A stretch of 64,000 nt of DNA from Megachile rotundata (lineage: Eukaryota > Arthropoda > Insecta > Hymenoptera > Megachilidae). Below, piece after piece: positions 1-15,671 of this stretch. A program made the translations under genes and the position numbers. The notes beneath the pieces are model-generated. The model had not been told where the DNA came from. It ran no database searches and worked only from the letters and a program-made list of their open reading frames with translations. Each line of letters begins with the position of its first letter. The stretch's first letter is position 1. The stretch spans positions 186,001-250,000 of the forward strand of contig NW_027473367.1 in the NCBI RefSeq assembly GCF_050947335.1, written 5' to 3'.

Positions 1-1230
1 ATACAATCGCAATCATACAATCACAATCATACAATCATAATCATACAATCACAATCATACAATCATAATCATACAACTACAATCATACATCACAATCATA
101 CAATCACAATCATACAATCGCAATCATACAATTACAATCTCCCAAATACAATCTCCCAAATACAATCATACAATCACAATCATACAATCACAATCATACA
201 ATCACAGTCATACAATCACAATCATACAATCACAATCGTACAATCGCAAGCATACAATCACAATCATACAATCTCAATCATACAATCACAATCATGCAAT
301 CACAATCATACAATCATATTCATACAATCACAATCATACAATCACAATCGTACATTCACAATCGTACAATCACAATCGCACAACCACAATCAGACAATCA
401 CACTCATACAATCACAATCATACAATCACAACCATACAATCACAATCATACAATCACAATCATACAATCACAATCATACAATCACAATCATACAATCACA
501 ATCATGCAATCACAAAAATACAATCATAATCATACAATCACAATCATAAAATCGCAATCATACAACCACAATCATACAATCATAATCATACAATCACAAT
601 CATACAATCATAATCATACAATTACAATCATACATCACAATCATACAATCACAATCATACAATCGCAATCATACAATTACAATATCCCAAATACAAACTC
701 CCAAATACAATCATACAATCACAATCATACAATCACAATCATACAATCACAATCATGCAATCACAATCATACAATCATATTCATACAATCACAATCATAC
801 AATCACAATCGTACATTCACAATCGTACAATCACAATCGCACAATCACAATCATACAATCACAGTCATACAATCACAATCATACAATCACAATCATACTA
901 TCACAATCATACAATCACAATCATACAATCACAATCATACAATCACACTCATACAATCACAATCATACAATCACAATCATACAATCACAATCATACAATC
1001 ACAATCAAAGAATCACAATCATACAATCACAATCATACAATCGCAAGCATACAATCACAATCATACAATCTCAATCATACAATCACAATCATGCAATCAC
1101 AATCATACAATCATATTCATACAATCACAATCATACAATCACAATCGTACATTCACAATCGTACAATCACAATCGCACAACCACAATCAGACAATCACAC
1201 TCATACAATCACAATCATACAATCACAATC

Positions 1231-1746
1231 ATACAATCGCAATCATGCAATCACAAAAATACAATCATAATCATACAATCACAATCATACAATCGCAATC
1301 ATATAATCACAATCATACAATCATAATCATACAATCACAATCATACAATCATAATCATACAATTACAATCATTCATCACAATCATACAATCACAATCATA
1401 CAATCGCAATCATACAATTACAATCTCCCAAATACAATCTCCCAAATACAATCATACAATCACAATCATACAATCACAATCATACAATCACAGTCATACA
1501 ATCACAATCATACAATCACAATCATACAATCGCAAGCATACAATCACAATCATACAATCTCAATCATACAATCACAATCATACAATCACAATCATACAAT
1601 CACAATCATACAATCACAATCATACAATCACAATCATACAATCACAATCATACAATCACAATCATACAATCATAATCATACAATTACAATAATACATCAC
1701 AATCATACAATCACAATCATACAATCACAATCATACAATCACAATC
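1231..1746. repeat. 516-bp local HOR, copy 1
   Basis: The marker TGCAATCACAAAAATAC at 1246 recurs at 1762. It is followed in both places by CATAATC units, a TATAATC unit, TTCATCAC, a two-unit TCTCCC module, CAGTC, GCAAGC and TCTCAATC in the same order. The spacing is 516 bp, or 37 units of 14 bp minus 2; two 13-bp units lie in the interval (TTCATCAC near 1371, TACATCAC near 1693). This copy carries AATAATACATC near 1690 where the second has AATCATACATC. Confidence 0.8.
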
Positions 1747-2276
1747 ATACAATCGCAATCATGCAATCACAAAAATACAATCATAATCATACAATCACAA
1801 TCATACAATCGCAATCATATAATCACAATCATACAATCATAATCATACAATCACAATCATACAATCATAATCATACAATTACAATCATTCATCACAATCA
1901 TACAATCACAATCATACAATCGCAATCATACAATTACAATCTCCCAAATACAATCTCCCAAATACAATCATACAATCACAATCATACAATCACAATCATA
2001 CAATCACAGTCATACAATCACAATCATACAATCACAATCATACAATCGCAAGCATACAATCACAATCATACAATCTCAATCATACAATCACAATCATACA
2101 ATCACAATCATACAATCACAATCTTTCAATCACAATCATACAATCACAATCATACAATCACAATCATACAATCACAATCATACAATCACAATCATACAAT
2201 CATAATCATACAATTACAATCATACATCACAATCATACAATCACAATCATACAATCACAATCATACAATCACAATC
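1747..2276. repeat. 516-bp local HOR, copy 2 (one unit longer)
   Basis: This repeats the variant order of 1231-1746. It differs by one extra 14-bp unit before the CATAATC unit near 2201 (spacing there 530 instead of 516) and by a private variant AATCTTTCAATC near 2122. The extra unit is the expected footprint of unequal exchange or slippage in a 14-bp array. The exact edges cannot be fixed because both ends lie in plain units. Confidence 0.75.
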
Positions 2277-3011
2277 ATACAATCACAATTATACAATCAC
2301 AATCATACAATCATAGTCATACAATTACAATCATACATCACAATCATACAATCACAATCATACAATCGCAATCATACAATCACAATCATACAATCGCAAT
2401 CATACAATTACAATCTCCCAAATACAATCTCCCAAATACAATCATACGATCACAATCATACAATCACAATCATACAATCGCATTCATACAATCGCAATCA
2501 TACAATCACAATCATACAATCGCAATCATACAATTACAATCTCCCAAATACAATCTCCCAAATACAATCTCCCAAATACAATCATACAATCACAATCATA
2601 CAATTATAATCATACAATCACAATCATACAATCACAATCATACAATCACAATCATACTATCACAATCATACAATCACAATCATACAATCACAATCATACA
2701 ATCACAATCATGCAATCACAATCATACATTCAAAATCATGCAATCACAATCATACAATCACAATCATGCAATCACAATCACACAATCATAATCATACAAT
2801 CACAATCATACAATCACAATCGTACAATCACAATCGTACAATCACAATCGCACAACCACAATCAGACAATCACAATCATACAATCACAATCATACAATCA
2901 CAATCATACAATCACAATCATACAATCACAATCATGCAATCACAATCATACATTCAAAATCATGCAATCACAATCATACAATCACAATCATGCAATCACA
3001 ATCATACAATC

Positions 3012-5190
3012 ATAATCATACAATTACAATCATACATCACAATCATACAATCACAATCATACAATCGCAATCATACAATTACAATATCCCAAATACAAAC
3101 TCCCAATCACAATCATACAATCACAATCAAAGAATCACAATCATACAATCACAATCATACAATCGCAAGCATACAATCACAATCATACAATCTCAATCAT
3201 ACAATCACAATCATGCAATCACAATCATACAATCATATTCATACAATCACAATCATACAATCACAATCGTACATTCACAATCGTACAATCACAATCGCAC
3301 AACCACAATCAGACAATCACACTCATACAATCACAATCATACAATCACAATCATAAAATCACAATCATACAATCACAATCATACAATCACAATCATGCAA
3401 TCACAATCATACAATCATATTCATACAATCACAATCATACAATCACAATCGTACATTCACAATCGTACAATCACAATCGCACAACCACAATCAGACAATC
3501 ACACTCATACAATCACAATCATACAATCACAATCATACAATCACAATCATACAATCACAATCATACAATCACAATCATACAATCACAATCATACAATCAC
3601 AATCATGCAATCACAAAAATACAATCATAATCATACATTCACAATCATACAATCGCAATCATACAACCATAATCATACAATCATAATCATACAATCACAA
3701 TCATACAATCATAATCATACAATTACAATCATACATCACAATCATACAATCACAATCATACAATCGCAATCATACAATTACAATCTCCCAAATACAATCT
3801 CCCAAATACAATCATACAATCACAATCATACAATCACAATCATACATTCACAATCATACATTCAAAATCATGCAATCACAATCATACAATCACAATCATA
3901 CAATCACAATCATACAATCGCAAGCATACAATCACATTCATACAATCTCAATCATACAATCTCAATCATACAATCACAATCATACAATCATAATCATACA
4001 ATTACAGTCATACATCACAATCATACAATCGCAATCATACAATCGCAATCATACAATCACAATCATACAATCGCAATCATACAATTACAATCTCCCAAAT
4101 ACAATCTCCCAAATGCAATCTCCCAAATACAATCTCCCAAATACAATCTCCCAAATACAATCTCCCAAATACAATCATACAATCACAATCATACAATCAC
4201 AATCATACAATCACAATCATGCAATCACAATCATACATTCAAAATCATGCAATCACAATCAAACAATCACAATCATGCAATCACAATCATACAATCGCAA
4301 TCATACATTCAAAATCATGCAATCACAATCATACAATCACAATCATGCAATCACAATCATACAATCATAATCATACAATTACAATCATACATCACAATCA
4401 TACAATCACAATCATACAATCGCAATCATACAATTACAATATCCCAAATACAAACTCCCAAATACAATCATACAATCACAATCATACAATCACAATCATA
4501 CAATCACAATCATGCAATCACAATCATACAATCATATTCATACAATCACAATCATACAATCACAATCGTACATTCACAATCGTACAATCACAATCGCACA
4601 ATCACAATCATACAATCACAGTCATACAATCACAATCATACAATCACAATCATACTATCACAATCATACAATCACAATCATACAATCACAATCATACAAT
4701 CACACTCATACAATCACAATCATACAGTCACAATCATACAATCACAATCATACAATCACAATCAAAGAATCACAATCATACAATCACAATCATACAATCG
4801 CAAGCATACAATCACAATCATACAATCTCAATCATACAATCACAATCATGCAATCACAATCATGCAATCACAATCATACAATCATATTCATACAATCACA
4901 ATCATACAATCACAATCGTACATTCACAATCGTACAATCACAATCGCACAACCACAATCAGACAATCACACTCATACAATCACAATCATACAATCACAAT
5001 CATACAATCACAATCATACAATCACAATCATGCAATCACAAAAATACAATCATAATCATACAATCACAATCATACAATCGCAATCATATAATCACAATCA
5101 TACAATCATAATCATACAATCACAATCATACAATCATAATCATACAATTACAATCATTCATCACAATCATACAATCACAATCATACAATC
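3012..5190. repeat. 2179-bp HOR, copy 1
   Basis: Variant markers in this segment recur 2179 bp downstream: AATATCCCAAATACAAAC at 3082 and 5261, the six-unit TCTCCC tract at 4087 and 6266, and TGCAATC units at 3871, 4220 and 4513. I found no mismatch at the markers I compared. The length equals 156 x 14 minus 5, and I count five 13-bp units inside (near 3033, 3734, 4013, 4392 and 5158). The copy begins where the sequence leaves plain units at about 3012. It is directly followed by copy 2, so this is a true tandem duplication. Confidence 0.88.
4087..4170. repeat. Six-unit TCTCCC tract
   Basis: Six tandem copies of ACAATCTCCCAAAT, the third starting GCAATC. The tract is inserted between the 6-mer ACAATT and the 8-mer ACAATCAT, so the 14-bp phase is preserved. 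It is repeated at 6266-6349 by the 2179-bp duplication. On the minus strand each unit gives one GGG run, with 11-nt gaps between runs. Confidence 0.9.
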
Positions 5191-7369
5191 ATAATCATAC
5201 AATTACAATCATACATCACAATCATACAATCACAATCATACAATCGCAATCATACAATTACAATATCCCAAATACAAACTCCCAATCACAATCATACAAT
5301 CACAATCAAAGAATCACAATCATACAATCACAATCATACAATCGCAAGCATACAATCACAATCATACAATCTCAATCATACAATCACAATCATGCAATCA
5401 CAATCATACAATCATATTCATACAATCACAATCATACAATCACAATCGTACATTCACAATCGTACAATCACAATCGCACAACCACAATCAGACAATCACA
5501 CTCATACAATCACAATCATACAATCACAATCATAAAATCACAATCATACAATCACAATCATACAATCACAATCATGCAATCACAATCATACAATCATATT
5601 CATACAATCACAATCATACAATCACAATCGTACATTCACAATCGTACAATCACAATCGCACAACCACAATCAGACAATCACACTCATACAATCACAATCA
5701 TACAATCACAATCATACAATCACAATCATACAATCACAATCATACAATCACAATCATACAATCACAATCATACAATCACAATCATGCAATCACAAAAATA
5801 CAATCATAATCATACATTCACAATCATACAATCGCAATCATACAACCATAATCATACAATCATAATCATACAATCACAATCATACAATCATAATCATACA
5901 ATTACAATCATACATCACAATCATACAATCACAATCATACAATCGCAATCATACAATTACAATCTCCCAAATACAATCTCCCAAATACAATCATACAATC
6001 ACAATCATACAATCACAATCATACATTCACAATCATACATTCAAAATCATGCAATCACAATCATACAATCACAATCATACAATCACAATCATACAATCGC
6101 AAGCATACAATCACATTCATACAATCTCAATCATACAATCTCAATCATACAATCACAATCATACAATCATAATCATACAATTACAGTCATACATCACAAT
6201 CATACAATCGCAATCATACAATCGCAATCATACAATCACAATCATACAATCGCAATCATACAATTACAATCTCCCAAATACAATCTCCCAAATGCAATCT
6301 CCCAAATACAATCTCCCAAATACAATCTCCCAAATACAATCTCCCAAATACAATCATACAATCACAATCATACAATCACAATCATACAATCACAATCATG
6401 CAATCACAATCATACATTCAAAATCATGCAATCACAATCAAACAATCACAATCATGCAATCACAATCATACAATCGCAATCATACATTCAAAATCATGCA
6501 ATCACAATCATACAATCACAATCATGCAATCACAATCATACAATCATAATCATACAATTACAATCATACATCACAATCATACAATCACAATCATACAATC
6601 GCAATCATACAATTACAATATCCCAAATACAAACTCCCAAATACAATCATACAATCACAATCATACAATCACAATCATACAATCACAATCATGCAATCAC
6701 AATCATACAATCATATTCATACAATCACAATCATACAATCACAATCGTACATTCACAATCGTACAATCACAATCGCACAATCACAATCATACAATCACAG
6801 TCATACAATCACAATCATACAATCACAATCATACTATCACAATCATACAATCACAATCATACAATCACAATCATACAATCACACTCATACAATCACAATC
6901 ATACAGTCACAATCATACAATCACAATCATACAATCACAATCAAAGAATCACAATCATACAATCACAATCATACAATCGCAAGCATACAATCACAATCAT
7001 ACAATCTCAATCATACAATCACAATCATGCAATCACAATCATGCAATCACAATCATACAATCATATTCATACAATCACAATCATACAATCACAATCGTAC
7101 ATTCACAATCGTACAATCACAATCGCACAACCACAATCAGACAATCACACTCATACAATCACAATCATACAATCACAATCATACAATCACAATCATACAA
7201 TCACAATCATGCAATCACAAAAATACAATCATAATCATACAATCACAATCATACAATCGCAATCATATAATCACAATCATACAATCATAATCATACAATC
7301 ACAATCATACAATCATAATCATACAATTACAATCATTCATCACAATCATACAATCACAATCATACAATC
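5191..7369. repeat. 2179-bp HOR, copy 2
   Basis: This is the head-to-tail partner of 3012-5190. At position 7370 the sequence reads G (ACAATCGCAATC) where the position after copy 1 (5191) starts ATAATC, so the match ends here. Near-identity over 2.2 kb implies recent duplication or recent homogenisation. An assembly duplication cannot be excluded from sequence alone. Confidence 0.88.
6266..6349. repeat. Six-unit TCTCCC tract
   Basis: Copy of 4087-4170 at +2179 bp, including the GCAATC start of the third unit. Confidence 0.88.
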
Positions 7370-7754
7370 GCAATCATACAATTACAATCTCCCAAATACA
7401 ATCTCCCAAATACAATCATACAATCACAATCATACAATCACAATCATACAATCACAGTCATACAATCACAATCATACAATCACAATCATACAATCGCAAG
7501 CATACAATCACAATCATACAATCTCAATCATACAATCACAATCATACAATCACAATCATACAATCACAATCATACAATCACAATCATACAATCACAATCA
7601 TACAATCACAATCATACAATCACAATCATACAATCACAATCATACAATCATAATCATACAATTACAATCATACATCACAATCATACAATCACAATCATAC
7701 AATCACAATCATACAATCACAATCATACAATCACAATCATACAATCACAATTAT
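7370..7754. repeat. Low-variant satellite segment
   Basis: After a two-unit TCTCCC module near 7387 and GCAAGC near 7497, the segment consists mostly of consensus units with one CATAATC/ATTACAATC/TACATCAC marker group near 7650-7680 and one ATTATAC variant near 7750. It holds no gene and no feature other than the satellite. Confidence 0.75.
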
Positions 7755-8439
7755 ACAATCACAATCATACAATCACAATCATACAATCGCAATCATACAA
7801 TCGCAAGCATACAATCACAATCATACAATCACAATCATACAATCACAATCATACAATCATAATCATACAATCACAATCGTACAATCATAATCATACAATT
7901 ACAATCATACATCACAATCATACAATCACAATCATACAATCACAATCATACAATCACAATCATACAATCACAATCATACAATCACAATCATACAATCACA
8001 ATCATACAATCACAATCATACAATCACAATCATACAATCACAATCATACAATCATAATCATACAATTACAATCATACATCACAATCATACAATCACAATC
8101 GTACAATCACAATCGCACAACCACAATCAGACAATCACACTCATACAATCACAATCATACAATCACAATCATACAATCACAATCATACAATCACAATCAT
8201 ACAATCACAATCATACAATCACAATCATGCAATCACAAGAATACAATCATAATCATACAATCACAATCATACAATCGCAATCATACAATCACAATCATAC
8301 AATCATAATCATACAATCACAATCATACAATCATAATCATACAATTACAATCATACATCACAATCATACAATCACAATCATACAATCGCAATCATACAAT
8401 TACAATCTCCCAAATACAATCTCCCAAATACAATCATAC
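7755..8439. repeat. 685-bp repeated block, copy 1 (1131-bp spacing)
   Basis: Matches 8886-9570 at a spacing of 1131 bp: GCAAGC near 7804 and 8935, CAATCGTACAATCATAATC near 7874 and 9005, and the marker CACAAGAATAC near 8234 and 9365. The spacing is 81 x 14 minus 3, and I see three TACATCAC units in the interval (near 7906, 8075 and 8355). The match stops at 8440 (TACGATC) versus 9571 (TACAATC). The same block reappears near 50.2-50.7 kb and 56.2-56.8 kb, including the rare CACAAGAATAC unit. Confidence 0.82.
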
Positions 8440-8885
8440 GATCACAATCATACAATCACAATCATACAATCACATTCATACAATCACAATCATACAATCG
8501 CATTCATACAATCGCAATCATACAATCACAATCATACAATCGCAATCATACAATTACAATCTCCCAAATACAATCTCCCAAATACAATCATACAATCACA
8601 ATCATACAATTATAATCATACAATCACAATCATACAATCACAATCATACAATCACAATCATACTATCACAATCATACAATCACAATCATACAATCACAAT
8701 CATACAATCACAATCATGCAATCACAATCATACATTCAAAATCATGCAATCACAATTATACAATCACAATCATGCAATCACAATCATACAATCATAATCA
8801 TACAATCACAATCATACAATCACAATCGTACAATCACAATCGTACAATCACAATCGCACAACCACAATCAGACAATCACAATCAT
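8440..8885. repeat. Spacer between the two 685-bp blocks
   Basis: Begins with the variant TACGATC at about 8438. It then carries CATTC units, a TCTCCC module near 8565, an ATTATAATC unit, an ACTATC unit, and the TACATTCAAAATC/TGCAATC pair near 8731. A CGTACAATC/CGCACAACC/CAGACAATC group lies near 8830-8870. It is not repeated after 9570, so the 1131-bp relationship is a spaced repeat and not a complete tandem copy. Confidence 0.72.
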
Positions 8886-9570
8886 ACAATCACAATCATA
8901 CAATCACAATCATACAATCGCAATCATACAATCGCAAGCATACAATCACAATCATACAATCACAATCATACAATCACAATCATACAATCATAATCATACA
9001 ATCACAATCGTACAATCATAATCATACAATTACAATCATACATCACAATCATACAATCACAATCATACAATCACAATCATACAATCACAATCATACAATC
9101 ACAATCATACAATCACAATCATACAATCACAATCATACAATCACAATCATACAATCACAATCATACAATCACAATCATACAATCATAATCATACAATTAC
9201 AATCATACATCACAATCATACAATCACAATCGTACAATCACAATCGCACAACCACAATCAGACAATCACACTCATACAATCACAATCATACAATCACAAT
9301 CATACAATCACAATCATACAATCACAATCATACAATCACAATCATACAATCACAATCATGCAATCACAAGAATACAATCATAATCATACAATCACAATCA
9401 TACAATCGCAATCATACAATCACAATCATACAATCATAATCATACAATCACAATCATACAATCATAATCATACAATTACAATCATACATCACAATCATAC
9501 AATCACAATCATACAATCGCAATCATACAATTACAATCTCCCAAATACAATCTCCCAAATACAATCATAC
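8886..9570. repeat. 685-bp repeated block, copy 2
   Basis: Second copy of 7755-8439, with the same order of GCAAGC, CGTACAATCATAATC, TACATCAC, CGCACAACC, CAGACAATC, CACACTC, CACAAGAATAC and the two-unit TCTCCC module. After 9570 the sequence runs into CAGTC, GCAAGC and TCTCAATC units as it does after the corresponding block near 50.7 kb. Confidence 0.82.
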
Positions 9571-12500
9571 AATCACAATCATACAATCACAATCATACAA
9601 TCACAGTCATACAATCACAATCATACAATCACAATCATACAATCGCAAGCATACAATCACAATCATACAATCTCAATCATACAATCACAATCATGCAATC
9701 ACAATCATACAATCATATTCATACAATCACAATCATACAATCACAATCGTACATTCACAATCGTACAATCACAATCGCACAACCACAATCAGACAATCAC
9801 ACTCATACAATCACAATCATACAATCACAATCATACAATCACAATCATACAATCACAATCATACAATCACAATGATGCAATCACAAAAATACAATCATAA
9901 TCATACAATCACAATCATACAATCGCAATCATACAATCACAATCATACAATCATAATCATACAATCACAATCATACAATCATAATCATACACTTACAATC
10001 ATACACCACAATCATACAATCACAATCATACAATCGCAATCATACAATTACAATCTCCCAAATACAATCTCCCAAATTCAATCATACAATCACAATCATA
10101 CAATCACAATCATACAATCACAATCATACAATCACAATCATACATTCAAAATCATGCAATCACAATCATACAATCACAATCATACAATCACAATCATACA
10201 ATCGCAAGCATACAATCACATTCATACAATCTCAATCATACAATCTCAATCATACAATCACAATCATACAATCATAATCATACAATTACAATCATACATC
10301 ACAATCATACAATCGCAATCATACAATCGCAATCATACAATCACAATCATACAATCGCAATCATACAATTACAATCTCCCAAATACAATCTCCCAAATAC
10401 AATCTCCCAAATACAATCTCCCAAATACAATCATACAATCACAATCATACAATCACAATCATACAATCACAATCATGCAATCACAATCATACATTCAAAA
10501 TCATGCAATCACAATCAAACAATCACAATCATGCAATCACAATCATACAATCGCAATCATACAATTACAATCTCCCAAATACAATCTCCCAAATACAATC
10601 ATACGATCACAATCATACAATCACAATCATACAATCACAATCATACAATCACAATCATACAATCACAATCATACAATCACAATCATAAAATCACAATCAT
10701 ACAATCGCATTCATACAATCGCAATCATACAATCACAATCATACAATCGCAATCATACAATTACAATCTCCCAAATACAATCTCCCAAATACAATCTCCC
10801 AAATACAATCATACAATCACAATCATGCAATTATAATCATACAATCACAATCATACAATCACAATCATACAATCACAATCATACTATCACAATCATACAA
10901 CCACAATCATACAATCACAATCATACAATCACAATCATGCAATCACAATCATACATTCAAAATCATGCACTCACAATCATACAATCACAATCATGCAATC
11001 ACAATCATACAATCATAATCATACAATCACAATCATACAATCACAATCGTACAATCACAATCGTACAATCACAATCGCACAACCACAATCAGACAATCAC
11101 AATCATACAATCACAATCATACAATCACAATCATACAATCACAATCATACAATCACAATCATACAATCATATTCATACAATCACAATCATACAATCACAA
11201 TCGTACATTCACAATCGTACAATCACAATCGCACAACCACAATCAGACAATCACACTCATACAATCACAATCATACAATCACAATCATACAATCACAATC
11301 ATACAATCACAATCATGCAATCACAATCATACAATCATAATCATACAATCACAATCATACAATCACAATCGTACAATCACAATCGTACAATCACAATCGC
11401 ACAACCACAATCAGACAATCACAATCATACAATCACAATCATACAATCACAATCATACAATCACAATCATACTATCACAATCATACAACCACAATCATAC
11501 AATCACAATCATACAATCACAATCATGCAATCACAATCATACATTCAAAATCATGCAATCACAATCATACAATCACAATCATGCAATCACAATCATACAA
11601 TCATAATCATACAATTACAATCATACATCACAATCATACAATCACAATCATGCAATCACAATCATACAATCATATTCATACAATCACAATCATACAATCA
11701 CAATCGTACATTCACAATCGTACAATCACAATCGCACAATCACAATCATACAATCACAGTCATACAATCACAATCATACAATCACAATCATACTATCACA
11801 ATCATACAATCACAATCATACAATCACAATCATACAATCACACTCATACAATCACAATCATACAATCACAATCATACAATCACAATCATACAATCACAAT
11901 CAAAGAATCACAATCATACAATCACAATCATACAATCGCAAGCATACAATCACAATCATACAATCTCAATCATACAATCACAATCATGCAATCACAATCA
12001 TACAATCATATTCATACAATCACAATCATACAATCACAATCGTACATTCACAATCGTACAATCACAATCGCACAACCACAATCAGACAATCACACTCATA
12101 CAATCACAATCATACAATCACACTCATACAATCACAATCATACAATCACAATCATACAATCGCAATCATACAATCACAATCGTACATTCACAATCGTACA
12201 ATCACAATCGCACAACCACAATCAGACAATCACACTCATACAATCACAATCATACAATCACAATCATACAATCACAATCATACAATCACAATCATGCAAT
12301 CACAAAAATACAATCATAATCATACAATCACAATCATACAATCGCAATCATATAATCACAATCATACAATCATAATCATACAATCACAATCATACAATCA
12401 TAATCATACAATTACAATCATTCATCACAATCATACAATCACAATCATACGATCGCAATCATACAATTACAATCTCCCAAATACAATCTCCCAAATACAA

Positions 12501-15500
12501 TCATACAATCACAATCATACAATCACAATCATACAATCACAGTCATACAATCACAATCATACAACCACAATCATACAATCGCAAGCATACAATCACAATC
12601 ATACAATCTCAATCATACAATCACAATCATGCAATCACAATCATACAATCATATTCATACAATCACAATCATACAATCACAATCGTACATTCACAATCGT
12701 ACAATCACAATCATACAATCACAATCATACAATCACAATCATACAATCACAATCATACAATCACAATCATACAATCACAATCATGCAATCACAAAAATAC
12801 AATCATAATCATACAATCTCAATCATACAATCGCATTCATACAATCACAATCATACAATCATAATCATACAATCACAATCATACAATCATAATCATACAA
12901 TTACAATCATACATCACAATCATACAATCACAATCATACAATCGCAATCATACAATTACAATCTCCCAAATACAATCTCCCAAATACAATCATACAATCA
13001 CAATCATACAATCACAATCATACAATCACAATCATACATTCAAAATCATGCAATCACAATCATACAATCACAATCATACAATCACAATCATACAATCGCA
13101 AGCATACAATCACATTCATACAATCTCAATCATACAATCTCAATCATACAATCACAATCATACAATCATAATCATACAATATCAATCATACATCACAATC
13201 ATACAATCGCAATCATACAATCGCAATCATACAATCGCAATCATACAATCGCAATCATACAATTACAATCTCCCAAATACAATCTCCCAAATACAATCTC
13301 CCAAATACAATCATACAATCACAATCATACAATCACAATCATACAATCACAATCATGCAATCACAATCATACATTCAAAATCATGCAATCACAATCATAC
13401 AATCACAATCATGCAATCACAATCATACAACCATAATCATACAATCACAATCATACAATCACAATCATACAATCACAATCATACAATCACAATCATGCAA
13501 TCACAATCATACAATCACAATCATACGTTCAAAATCATGCAATCACAATCATACAGTCACAATCATGCAATCACAATCATACAATCACAATCATACAATC
13601 ACAATCATACAATCACAATCATACAATCACAATCATACAATCACAATCATACAATCACAATCATACAATCACAATCATACAATCACAATCATACAATCAC
13701 AATCATACAATCACAATCATACAATCACAATCATACAATCACAATCATACAATCACAATCATACAATCACAATCATACAATCACAATCATACAATCACAA
13801 TCATACAATCACAATCATACAATCTCAATCATACAATCTCAATCATACAATCACAATCATACAATCATCATCATACAATTACATTCATACATCACAATCA
13901 TACAATCGCAATCATACAATCGCAATCATACAATCACAATCATACAATCGCAATCATACAATTGCAATCTCCCAAATACCATCTCCCAAATACAATCATA
14001 CAATCACAATCATACAATCACAATCATACAATCACAATCATACAATCACAATCATACAATCGAATTCATACAATCGCAATCATACAATCACAATCATACA
14101 ATCGCAATCATACAATTACAATCTCCCAAATACAATCTCCCAAATACAATCTCCCAAATCCAATCATACAATCACAATCATACAATCATAATCATACAAT
14201 CACAATCATACAATCCCAATCATACAATCACAATCATACTATCACAATCATACAATCACAATCATACAATCACAATCAAACAATCACAATCATGCAATCA
14301 CAATCATACATTCAAAATCATGCAATCACAATCATACAATCACAATCATGCAATCACAATCATACAATCATAATCATACAATCACAATCATACAATCACA
14401 ATCGTACAATCACAATCGTACAATCACAATCGCACAACCACAATCAGACAATCACAATCATACAATCACAACCATACAATCACAATCATACAATCACAAT
14501 CATACAATCACAATCATGCAATCAAAAAATACAATCATAATCATACAATCACAATCATACAATCGCAATCATACAATCACAATCATGCAATCATAATCAT
14601 ACAATCACAATCATACAATCATAATCATACAATTACAATCATACATCACAATCATACAATCACAATCATACAATCGCAATCGTACAATTACAATCTCCCA
14701 AATACAATCTCCCAAATACAATCATACAATCACAATCATACAATCACAATCATACAATCACAATCATACAATCACAATCATACAATCACAATCATGCAAT
14801 CACAATCATACTATCACAATCATACAATCACAATCATACAATCCCAATCATACATTCAAAATCATGCAATCACAACCATACAATCACAATCATGCAATCA
14901 CAATCATACAATCACAATCATACATTCAAAATCATGCAATCACAATCATACAATCACAATCATGCAATCACAATCATACAATCACAATCATACAATCACA
15001 ATCATACAATCACAATCATACAATCACAATCATACAATCACAATCATACAATCACAATCATACAGTCGCAAGCATACAATCACATTCATACAATCTCAAT
15101 CATACAATCTCAATCATACAATCACAATCATACAATCATAATCATACAATTCCAATCATACATCACAATCATACAATCACAATCATACAATCACAATCAT
15201 ACAATCACAATCATGCAACCACAATCATACATTCAAAATCATACAATCACAATCATACAATCACAATAATGCAATCACAATCATACAATCATAATCATAC
15301 AATCACAATCATGCAATCACAATCATACAATCATAATCATACAATCACAATCATACAATCACAATCGTACAATCACAATCGTACAATCACAATCGCACAA
15401 CCACAATCAGACAATCACAATCATACAATCACAATCATACAATCACAATCATACAATCACAATCATACAATCACAATCATACAATCACAATCATGCAATC

Positions 15501-15671
15501 ACAATCATACATTCAAAATCATGCAATCACAATCATACAATCACAATCATGCAATCACAATCATACAATCATAATCATACAATTACAATCATACATCACA
15601 ATCATACAATCGCAATCATACAATCGCAATCATACAATTACAATATCCCAAATACAAACTCCCAAATACAA
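9571..15671. repeat. Segment related to ~51-55.5 kb (long-range HOR)
   Basis: Rare markers here recur about 41 kb downstream in the same order. ATGATGCAATC at 9872 matches 51060. The PvuI-type CGATCG at 12450 matches 53386. TACGTTCAAAATC near 13526 matches 54448. GAATTC at 14062 matches 54970. TGCAATCAAAAAATAC near 14517 matches 55425. The offset shifts from about 41188 through 41314 and 40936 to 40908, so the copies differ by insertions and losses of whole units. No gene is present. The segment includes a 257-bp run of pure consensus units at 13568-13824. Confidence 0.8.
13568..13824. repeat. 257-bp homogeneous run of consensus 14-mers
   Basis: Between the G of TGCAATC at 13567 and the T of TCTCAATC at 13825 every unit is the consensus. 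Two other runs, 60315-60571 and 63502-63758, have exactly the same length and the same flanking markers (TACGTTCAAAATC and CAGTC upstream, two TCTCAATC units and ATCATCATC downstream). They are therefore copies of one HOR position. Confidence 0.85.

Larger units (their letters stand above)
1..3011. repeat. Left block of satellite, mixed variant units
   Basis: This segment holds no gene. It contains the CATATTC/CGTACATTC/CGCACAACC/CAGACAATC cassette near 294-413 and 1089-1206. The CAGTC, ACTATC, CACACTC, CAAAG, GCAAGC string lies at about 836-1080. There are several ATTACAATCTCCC modules near 130, 680, 1420, 1930, 2410 and 2530. A local duplication at 1231-2276 is listed separately. The block shares variant order with later HORs but I could not place it as a full-length copy of any one of them. 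Confidence 0.8.

Noticed and set aside
130..165. CCC/GGG tracts as rho-independent terminators or regulatory hairpins
   Set aside because: There is no inverted repeat; ACAATCTCCCAAAT units are direct tandem copies and cannot form a stem with themselves.
294..2609. A secreted or structural repeat protein rich in His, Asn, Gln, Ser and Ile
   Set aside because: No signal peptide, no non-repeat domain, no splice or promoter context. The same peptide appears in all three frames, and the start and stop are variant units inside the satellite.
7755..9570. Complete 1131-bp tandem duplication
   Set aside because: Only 685 bp match at this spacing. The interval 8440-8885 is not repeated after 9570, so it is a spaced repeat and not a full tandem copy.
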